Of a stretch of DNA of 6,690 bases, positions 1 to 5,453 are shown piece by piece. The DNA is from Bacillota bacterium (GTDB lineage: Bacteria; Bacillota; Clostridia; Lutisporales; Lutisporaceae): assembly GCA_023405875.1 (NCBI GenBank), contig JAEXXN010000215.1, positions 1 to 6,690 on the forward strand. The letters are read 5' to 3'. A program made the translations under genes and the position numbers. Below the pieces are notes generated by a model. That model ran no database searches and was not told the DNA's origin. It worked only from the letters and a program-made list of their open reading frames with translations. How positions within the stretch are numbered: position 1 is the first letter of the stretch; each line of letters begins with the position of its first letter.

Positions 1-94
1 TCTTTATATTATAGCATGTTCTGCAAATATTTTACTGAGGCATATATACTATTTCCGCACTTGTAAAAAAAGTGTGTCAGCTTAAAGGAATGTA

Positions 95-123
95 TTGACA
101 ATATGTGAATAAGAATCTAATAT
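95..123 (+). promoter_or_regulatory. Sigma-A-type promoter for the marR-family gene
   Basis: A perfect -35 hexamer TTGACA (95-100) is followed by a 17-base spacer and TAATAT (118-123), which matches 4 of 6 positions of the -10 consensus. Transcription would start near base 130, leaving a leader of about 35 bases before the regulator gene. Spacing and the -35 match are good; the -10 is imperfect. Bases 1-94 are AT-rich and show no gene and no convincing terminator. Confidence 0.6.
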
Positions 124-138
124 TAAATTTGGAATATA

Positions 139-156
139 TACATAGCATGCAATGTA
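139..156. promoter_or_regulatory. Candidate MarR operator (18-bp near-perfect palindrome)
   Basis: TACATAGCATGCAATGTA equals its own reverse complement except for one mismatched pair (A144 against A151), so 16 of 18 positions are symmetric. It lies just downstream of the predicted transcription start and upstream of the ribosome binding site, where a bound dimer would block transcription. MarR-family dimers typically bind palindromes of about 16-20 bp near their own promoters. A related copy of the half-site occurs at 633-647, ahead of the efflux genes. That this regulator binds here is inferred. Confidence 0.5.
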
Positions 157-159
157 AAC

Positions 160-167
160 GGGGGTGA
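160..167 (+). promoter_or_regulatory. Strong ribosome binding site that overlaps the longest marR start
   Basis: GGGGGTGA is the best anti-16S match near the gene (compare AGGAGGTGA), but it overlaps the GTG at 164-166 and therefore cannot serve that start. At normal spacing it would serve the in-frame CTG at 173. A weaker site, GGAAGAG (175-181), could serve the ATG at 185. The true start is therefore probably downstream of 164. Confidence 0.5.
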
Positions 168-601
168 CTATACTGGAAGAGAATATGGAAATAGGTATGC
201 TGCTCTGGATGCTGAACAATCGCCTTTCAGCCCGGTGCAATAAAGAGTTGGAGGAAATTGAGCTGACGGTTTCCCAGAGTGAAATAATTGCTTACCTTAT
301 ACATAATGAAGGCAGGGAAGTAAATCAGAGGGATATTGAGATGGCCTTCAAGCTTATGAATCCTACGGTAACAGGGATATTGAACCGTCTTGAGAAGAAA
401 GGCTTTGTTGTAAGGACGAAAAGCAAGGTTGACGGACGATATAAAAAAGTGGAGCTTACAGAAAGCGGCTGGGAGCTTCGGGACAAAATGCTTGAAAAGG
501 TGACGGAATCAAAAAAGTGTCTGTTCAAAGGGCTTTCAGAAGCCCAGCTCAATGACTTCGGGAACACTCTCAGGATATTGATAAACAACATCTCAGAATA
601 G
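164..601 (+). CDS. MarR-family winged-helix transcriptional regulator
   Basis: This encodes a cytoplasmic DNA-binding regulator of up to 145 residues, the usual size of the MarR family, whose members repress efflux or detoxification genes until a small ligand or oxidant releases them. Residues 8-33 and 101-143 are helical and would form the dimer interface. Residues 36-100 form the winged helix-turn-helix, with a recognition helix near MNPTVTGILNRLEKKGFV (65-82) and a wing ending in DGRYKKVELTE (90-100), the family's D-x-R wing signature. Two cysteines (25 and 119) are present, but no thiol-sensing motif is evident. The start is uncertain: the GTG at 164 overlaps the only strong ribosome binding site, so CTG 173 or ATG 185 may be used, losing 3 or 7 residues. 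The gene is co-directional with the adaptor-pump pair 183 bp downstream, which suggests it controls them. The ligand cannot be told from sequence. Confidence 0.93.
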   Translation: MTILEENMEIGMLLWMLNNRLSARCNKELEEIELTVSQSEIIAYLIHNEGREVNQRDIEMAFKLMNPTVTGILNRLEKKGFVVRTKSKVDGRYKKVELTESGWELRDKMLEKVTESKKCLFKGLSEAQLNDFGNTLRILINNISE

Positions 602-632
602 ACAGGGCACATTTTATTTTTTATAGCAGCAT

Positions 633-647
633 ATAGCTTGCTATGTA
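633..647. promoter_or_regulatory. Second copy of the operator-like motif, upstream of the efflux genes
   Basis: ATAGCTTGCTATGTA matches the reverse complement of the first operator (ATTGCATGCTATGTA) at 13 of 15 positions, and nine consecutive bases (TGCTATGTA) are identical. Its core, ATAGC-TT-GCTAT, is itself a 5-bp inverted repeat. A degenerate half-like ATAGCAGCAT precedes it at 623-632. A weak promoter, TTGCTA (639-644), 16 bases, TAATGT (661-666), would overlap the motif, so binding could repress the efflux genes directly. The shared motif is seen; regulation is inferred. Confidence 0.42.
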
Positions 648-649
648 AG

Positions 650-696
650 TTGGTACCTCGTAATGTATATCCCCTATAGGGCCGGCGAGGCACCAA
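650..696 (+). promoter_or_regulatory. Structured leader hairpin before the adaptor gene
   Basis: TTGGT-A-CCTCG (650-660) pairs with CGAGG-C-ACCAA (686-696), giving ten base pairs around one A·C mismatch. The 25-base loop contains the palindrome CCCTATAGGG (672-681), which can form a small inner hairpin. No U-run follows directly (the nearest is 711-715), so a simple terminator is unlikely. I do not recognise a known riboswitch class. The loop segment ATCCCCTA (669-676) is complementary to the adaptor's ribosome binding site region (772-780) with one bulged G. An attenuator or protein-binding leader is possible. The structure could also act as DNA, or have no role. Confidence 0.4.
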
Positions 697-772
697 ATAG
701 CGGAAGTGACTTTTTAATAACTGAAAAGCAAGAAAGCTGTTGAGTTAAAAGCACTAGTACTCAAATAATTTT

Positions 773-779
773 AGGGGGA
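773..779 (+). promoter_or_regulatory. Ribosome binding site of the adaptor gene
   Basis: AGGGGGA ends five bases before the ATG at 785, which fixes that start. A 6-bp inverted repeat, TTGAGT (740-745) with ACTCAA (759-764), lies just upstream. The G-run can also pair with the C-run in the leader loop at 669-676. Confidence 0.75.
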
Positions 780-784
780 TTTGT

Positions 785-2074
785 ATGAAAGTATTCAAAA
801 GCAGAAAATCTATCTGGCTGGTCATAGCAGTTGTTATAATAGCAGTAATTGGAATGGGGTTTTTGAACAGCAGGAAAGCGGGCCCCGGGGGTGCGGCTCC
901 TGCGGGAAATATGCAGGCCGGTGCCGAGGTTGTAATCAGTGTAGAAACCCGGGAGCTTGCACCTTCGACCATCGAGCAGTATGTAAAGGTGTCATCAAAG
1001 GTAACGGCAAATAATGAAATACCAGTTATACCCAAGGTAAGCGGAACGGTGAAAAATGTGTACGTTAATCTGGGGGATACGGTAAAGGCCGGCGATGTTC
1101 TTTTTGAAATAGACGATACCGGCCTGCGCCTCGCAGCAGAGCAGGCGGCTGCTTCTCTTGCTTCGGCCCAGGCCGGCTATGATATAAATATAGGGGCGAC
1201 TCTGGAGAATACGGTAACACAACTGCAAGCCTCCGTCGATTCCTATGAAATACAGTACAGCGACCTGCTCAAGGACCTTGAAAACACAAAAGCTTTATAT
1301 GAGGCCGGTGCAGCGTCGAAGCAGAGCCTTGACGCTTTGCAGTCCGGTGCGGATAAGCTAAAGCTGCAGCTTGACACTGCAAAGGAGAATCTGAGGCTGA
1401 CCAGGGAAACTACGATAGAAGGGACAAAGAAATCAGCACAGGCTGCTTTGGAGCAGGCGAAGCTGGCATACCAAAACGCACAGACGCAGTTGAGCTATAC
1501 AAAGGTAAGGGCGGAGATCGACGGTGTAATCAGTACACGCAATGTGACGGTGGGTTCCATGGCCTCCATTCAGAGCCCGGCCATGACTATAGTAAATACC
1601 GATAAGCTTAAGTTCTCCTTTAATATACCTGAGGATTACATAAACAAGATAGCAGTGGGCTCAAAGGCATATATAACAGTATCTGCGGCCTCTGAAAAAC
1701 CCTATGAAGGCACTGTGACCTATATTTCACCTGCAGCAAACAGCAATACCCTGCTGTACCCGGTGGAAATATACATTGAAAAGACTGACGACAATATAAA
1801 GCCGGGGATGTTTGCGTCCCTGAAGCTTGTTGTGGACAGAAAGGAAAATACCGTTTCTGTTCCTTTGAATGCCATTATTGAAAAGGGCGGCGACAGATTC
1901 GTATACATAGTTGACGATCAGAAGGTCGCTCACAGGAGGGCAGTTGAAACAGGGATAAAGAATGATGAGAATATTGAAATAACAAGCGGTGTCCGGAACG
2001 GAGAAAAGATAGTCGTTGTTGGGCAGAGCTTCCTCAATGACGGAGCCGCTGTCAATGTTACAGCCGCGAATTGA
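785..2074 (+). CDS. RND efflux periplasmic adaptor / membrane-fusion protein (HlyD/AcrA type)
   Basis: This 429-residue protein is the partner of the transporter encoded 28 bases downstream; the pair almost certainly forms one transcript. Residues 9-27 form a single hydrophobic helix (WLVIAVVIIAVIGMGFL) that anchors the protein with the rest outside the membrane. No lipobox cysteine is present, so this is a helix-anchored adaptor rather than a lipoprotein. A low-complexity Gly/Ala/Pro linker (31-47) follows. The split biotinyl-lipoyl domain is seen at 80-110 (PKVSGTVKNVYVNLGDTVKAG) and 240-261 (KVRAEIDGVISTRNVTVGS). Between them, residues 113-236 are Ala-, Gln- and Leu-rich and form the alpha-helical hairpin. 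A beta-barrel domain (about 270-350) and a membrane-proximal domain (about 355-429) complete the usual order. In Gram-negative bacteria the hairpin contacts TolC. Here no channel gene is in view and the host looks monoderm, so its job may be to activate the pump or load substrate. The family call is secure; the substrate is unknown. Confidence 0.95.
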   Translation: MKVFKSRKSIWLVIAVVIIAVIGMGFLNSRKAGPGGAAPAGNMQAGAEVVISVETRELAPSTIEQYVKVSSKVTANNEIPVIPKVSGTVKNVYVNLGDTVKAGDVLFEIDDTGLRLAAEQAAASLASAQAGYDINIGATLENTVTQLQASVDSYEIQYSDLLKDLENTKALYEAGAASKQSLDALQSGADKLKLQLDTAKENLRLTRETTIEGTKKSAQAALEQAKLAYQNAQTQLSYTKVRAEIDGVISTRNVTVGSMASIQSPAMTIVNTDKLKFSFNIPEDYINKIAVGSKAYITVSAASEKPYEGTVTYISPAANSNTLLYPVEIYIEKTDDNIKPGMFASLKLVVDRKENTVSVPLNAIIEKGGDRFVYIVDDQKVAHRRAVETGIKNDENIEITSGVRNGEKIVVVGQSFLNDGAAVNVTAAN

Positions 2075-2102
2075 GATTTTGTAAAGAAAGGACTGATGAA
2101 TA

Positions 2103-5100
2103 ATGGATTTAACAAAAATTTCAATTAAACGGCCTGTAGCGGTTTTTGTAATGATGTTTATAGTAATTATCCTCGGAGTCGTGTCCCTGAGCAAAATGCA
2201 GATGGCTCTGACTCCCGAAATAGATATACCTGTGGCGCTTGTTATGACCAACTACTCGGGAGCAGGTCCCGAGGAGGTTGAAAGCCTTGTTACTCAAGCA
2301 ATTGAAGGAGCAGTATCCAATGTAGAAGATATAGATACCATACAATCGATATCCATGGAGGGCATATCGGTGGTGATCGCTCAGTTTAACTACAGTGTGG
2401 ACCTGGATAAATCGGTAAACTCCATAAGGGACAAATTGAGTATGATCGAGGATATGCTCCCTGACGATGCGGGTTCGCCTACCATCATGAAAATGGATAT
2501 GAACGCTATGCCCATAGCACAGATCATTGTTTCCTCAGACAGTATGAACAGTGATGAATTGAAAGCATTTGCAGAGGACAACATACAGCCCCGCATAGAA
2601 AGACAGATAGGAGTAGCTTCTGTAGACGTTACGGGGGGACATGAAAAAGAGATAAAAATCCAGATCGACCCTGAACGGATGGAGGGCCTGGGGCTCACGA
2701 TGCAGAGCGTCGGGGCGGTGCTTTCTGCGGAGAATATCAACCTGGCTGCAGGGAGCATTGAATATGGGGACAATTCACTCACCATAAGCAGCAAGCTTAA
2801 GCTGGAAAGTATTGAGGATATAAGGCAGACCCCGATAAAGCTCAACAGTGGGATTGTAGTTCAGCTCCAGGACATCTCGGAAATATCCGAGACCGACAAG
2901 GAGATACAATCGATCAGCCGCTATAACGGCGAGCCTTGCCTTAGCCTTTCGGTGACAAAGGCCAGCGATGGAAATACTGTTACAACGGTAAACGCCATCA
3001 AGAAAGAACTGGAAGATATCAAAAAGGATTTCAGAAATGTGCATGTAGCCATTGTAAATGAATCCGGAAGCATTATTGAAAGCTCGGTAAAGGATGTTAT
3101 TTCCAACATCTTCACCGGTGCGGCCCTTGCCATAATAGTACTTTTCGTTTTCCTGAAAAATGTGGGCTTGTCGGGTATTATTGCGATTTCCCTGCCATTG
3201 TCCATTATTTGCACCTTTGTTCTGCTCTATTTTTCCGGAACAACATTGAACCTGGTCTCCCTGGGCGGCCTTTCCATAGGTATCGGTATGCTTATAGACA
3301 GCTCTATAGTCGTACTGGATAATATCTACAGGTACAGGACTGAGGAGGGCTATGGAAAGGTGGAAGGAACCTACAGGGGGACAAAGGAGGTTGCCCTTGC
3401 GGTAACGGCAGCAGCCCTTACAACAGCCGTTGTCTTTGTGCCGTTTCTATTCACCGAAGGACTTGTAATGGAAATGATGTCAGACCTTGCGCTGGCGGTT
3501 GTCTTCTCAAACCTTATGGCGCTTTTGGCAGCATTGACGGTTGTTCCCATGCTGAGCGCAAATTATGTGAACAATTTACACAGGAACCATGCGCCGAAGC
3601 CGTTTGGCTTCATAAATAAACTGCTGGATATGTTCGACAGGCTTATGAAAGGCCTTGAAGGCATGTACCGGAGGCTGCTGAGCTGGGCCTTGGGGCACAA
3701 GAAGAGAACGCTGTTTGTGATACTTGGCATTTTTACAGCATCGCTTTTCCTGATACCCTTCGTAGGTATGGAGTTTATGCCAAGCTCCGACGAGGGCACC
3801 TTCAACGTATCGGTGGAGGCTCCCAAGGGGAGCAAGCTGGAGGTTGTGAACGGTCTGTCCCTAAAGGTTGAAGAAATACTGGAGGCTATTCCTGAAATGG
3901 AATCAATGACAGTCTCGATGTCCGGCTCTTCAGGAGGAATGATGATCATGATGGGCGGCGGAAGCAGCACAAGTACCATCAGATGCACCTTGACAGACAA
4001 GACTGAAAGAAGCAGAGGCCTTGATGAGATAATGGAGGACGTGAGGAACCTCACAAAGAATATTGCAGGGGTGAAGATCACGGTGTCCTCAGCCTCCAAT
4101 ATGAGTGCTATGGCAGGGGGCGGAGTAACGGTCGAAATCCACGGCGACGACCTGGACACCCTGAAGGAAATAAGCAGCCAGATAGAGACACAACTGGCAA
4201 AGCTGGAAGGAACCAGGCAGATAAGCAGCTCCCTGGAAGAACAGGATAAGCAGGTCTCCCTCAGGATAGACAAGGATAAAATCAGGCAATACGGGCTTAC
4301 CGGCTCGGCAGTTGCCTCGCAGGTTAAAAATATGATTTCCGGGTATACCGCCACCACTCTGAAGGTCAATGGAGCTGAAAAGGATGTCAGGATTGCATAT
4401 CCCGATGAGTATGTAACAACCCTTACAAACCTCGGAGACATTACCATCAGTACAGGTACCGGTGCATATATACCGCTTTCCTCTGTTGCGGAGATTGTTA
4501 TGGATGGTGTGCCGACGACTATACAAAGGTCCGACCAGACCCGTTATGTCACCGTTACCTGCGATGTATTCGGACGTGCGGCCGGAAGCCTGGGAAACCA
4601 GGTGCAGGCTATAATAGACCGGATGAGCTTCCCGGAGGGTTATACAGTGTCTCTCGGGGGAGCCAATGAAATGATGAATGAGACCTTCAGCTCCCTTGGG
4701 TTGGCAATACTGCTGGCCATTGTGCTGGTATATCTGGTCATGGCGGCGCAATTTGAATCGCTGGTTGATCCCTTTATCATAATGTTCACCATACCCCTGG
4801 CCTTTACTGGAGCGATACTGATGCTCTTTGTGACCGGCACCTCCATCAATATGATGGGGCTTATAGGTTGCCTGGTACTGGTCGGTATAGTTGTAAGCAA
4901 CGGTATTATACTCATTGACTATACCAATACCTTAAGGAACAGGGACGGATACGGACTGGAGGAAGCCACTCTGAAGGCCTGCCCTACAAGGCTGAGGCCG
5001 ATACTTATGACAGCACTGACTACCATCATCGGAGAGTTTCCGGTCATATTCTCCACCGGCTCCAACAGTGAAATGCTGAGGGGGATGGGGCTTGTAATAG

Positions 5101-5258
5101 CCGGAGGGCTTGCGACCTCAACCTTCCTGACACTTTTATTCGTGCCGATACTATATATCTATTTTGACAATTTTGCAAGCTGGGTAAAGAAAAAGCTGAG
5201 GATAAAGCCCAGGATGCCCAGGGCGGAGCTGGAGCATAAGCTTAATGAAGGTATATAA
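2103..5258 (+). CDS. RND-superfamily efflux transporter, HAE1/AcrB-like
   Basis: This 1051-residue pump has the usual AcrB-family length and two-fold layout. TM1 lies at 12-31 after the typical N-terminal IKRPV, a large extracytoplasmic porter loop follows (about 32-335), and TM2-TM6 fall within 336-484. TM7 lies at 535-553, the second loop at 554-863, and TM8-TM12 within 865-1020. Family marks include GAGPEEVE (53-60), the TM4 motif GMLIDSSIVVLDN (395-407) and the TM10 motif VGIVVSNGIILIDY (927-940). Such pumps use the proton gradient to expel drugs, detergents, lipids or peptides; Bacillus SwrC is a Gram-positive example. Of the AcrB proton-relay triad (D407, D408, K940), only the first Asp is kept, as D399; the others read S400 and S932. 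The second loop has a Met/Gly-rich stretch, GGMMIMMGGG (611-620). The start at 2103 follows AAAGGA (2087-2092), a slightly long spacing. An out-of-frame ATG at 2096 opens only a 10-codon frame. Family is certain, substrate unknown. Confidence 0.97.
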   Translation: MDLTKISIKRPVAVFVMMFIVIILGVVSLSKMQMALTPEIDIPVALVMTNYSGAGPEEVESLVTQAIEGAVSNVEDIDTIQSISMEGISVVIAQFNYSVDLDKSVNSIRDKLSMIEDMLPDDAGSPTIMKMDMNAMPIAQIIVSSDSMNSDELKAFAEDNIQPRIERQIGVASVDVTGGHEKEIKIQIDPERMEGLGLTMQSVGAVLSAENINLAAGSIEYGDNSLTISSKLKLESIEDIRQTPIKLNSGIVVQLQDISEISETDKEIQSISRYNGEPCLSLSVTKASDGNTVTTVNAIKKELEDIKKDFRNVHVAIVNESGSIIESSVKDVISNIFTGAALAIIVLFVFLKNVGLSGIIAISLPLSIICTFVLLYFSGTTLNLVSLGGLSIGIGMLIDSSIVVLDNIYRYRTEEGYGKVEGTYRGTKEVALAVTAAALTTAVVFVPFLFTEGLVMEMMSDLALAVVFSNLMALLAALTVVPMLSANYVNNLHRNHAPKPFGFINKLLDMFDRLMKGLEGMYRRLLSWALGHKKRTLFVILGIFTASLFLIPFVGMEFMPSSDEGTFNVSVEAPKGSKLEVVNGLSLKVEEILEAIPEMESMTVSMSGSSGGMMIMMGGGSSTSTIRCTLTDKTERSRGLDEIMEDVRNLTKNIAGVKITVSSASNMSAMAGGGVTVEIHGDDLDTLKEISSQIETQLAKLEGTRQISSSLEEQDKQVSLRIDKDKIRQYGLTGSAVASQVKNMISGYTATTLKVNGAEKDVRIAYPDEYVTTLTNLGDITISTGTGAYIPLSSVAEIVMDGVPTTIQRSDQTRYVTVTCDVFGRAAGSLGNQVQAIIDRMSFPEGYTVSLGGANEMMNETFSSLGLAILLAIVLVYLVMAAQFESLVDPFIIMFTIPLAFTGAILMLFVTGTSINMMGLIGCLVLVGIVVSNGIILIDYTNTLRNRDGYGLEEATLKACPTRLRPILMTALTTIIGEFPVIFSTGSNSEMLRGMGLVIAGGLATSTFLTLLFVPILYIYFDNFASWVKKKLRIKPRMPRAELEHKLNEGI

Positions 5259-5342
5259 CGAGGGGAAAGATGTTCCCCAACTCCATAGGGGCGGTACTAC
5301 TTTTGTTATCCAACAGGCGGTGAGCATATATCCCGCCTCGTT
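5257..5342 (+). other. Multi-stem inverted-repeat cluster downstream of the pump gene
   Basis: Three perfect complementary pairs overlap here: AACGAGG (5257-5263) with CCTCGTT (5336-5342), GGGGAA (5262-5267) with TTCCCC (5273-5278), and AGGCGG (5315-5320) with CCGCCT (5333-5338). The long-range stem shares bases with both shorter ones, so they are partly exclusive. No U-run follows. It could be a 3' UTR structure, part of a small RNA, or a degenerate genomic repeat. I do not recognise a known family. Confidence 0.3.
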
Positions 5343-5356
5343 GAAACTCCCGGGTA

Positions 5357-5380
5357 GGTTTTTGCAAGTCTGCAAAAACC
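5357..5380. repeat. Perfect 10-bp inverted repeat (hairpin with 4-base loop)
   Basis: GGTTTTTGCA (5357-5366) and TGCAAAAACC (5371-5380) are exact reverse complements around AGTC. The + strand continues CTAATTGAAATC, not a U-run, so it is a poor intrinsic terminator on its own. It may protect the 3' end of the efflux transcript or assist the stronger hairpin 27 bases on. Confidence 0.5.
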
Positions 5381-5407
5381 CTAATTGAAATCTTGTTATA
5401 AAACAAT

Positions 5408-5441
5408 AATCCGGGCAGGGGTGTTCCCCCTCCCGGATTTT
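5408..5441. terminator. Intrinsic terminator between convergent genes, probably bidirectional
   Basis: AATCCGGG-C-AGGGG (5408-5421) pairs with CCCCTCCCGGATT (5427-5439), giving 13 base pairs with one bulged C and the five-base loop TGTTC. On the minus strand the stem begins 14 bases after the glycosidase stop codon and is followed by the T-rich ATTGTTTTAT, so it fits best as that gene's terminator. On the plus strand the stem runs into TTTTCGCTT, which could also end the efflux transcript. Confidence 0.75.
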
Positions 5442-5453
5442 CGCTTATTACGG

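Noticed and set aside
56..76. Weak hairpin CACTT/AAGTG with a loop of As before the marR promoter
   Set aside because: Only five perfect pairs with a GU and one more pair beyond, and no T-run after it on the plus strand. It is too weak to call a terminator.
740..769. Possible promoter TTGAGT, 18 bases, AATAAT just before the adaptor gene
   Set aside because: The hexamers score reasonably, but transcription would start near base 776, inside the ribosome binding site, leaving it truncated. The TTGAGT/ACTCAA inverted repeat explains part of the match.
2096..2128. Ten-codon frame overlapping the start of the pump gene
   Set aside because: It has an ATG close behind AAAGGA, but its spacing is too short, it encodes a low-complexity Asn-rich peptide, and it is most simply a chance frame overlapping the real start at 2103.
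3563..4447. Long open reading frame on the minus strand inside the pump gene
   Set aside because: It lies antisense to a clearly real RND coding sequence, has no ribosome binding site I can see, and its Ser/Ile/Pro-rich translation resembles no family. It is a by-product of the codon use on the other strand.
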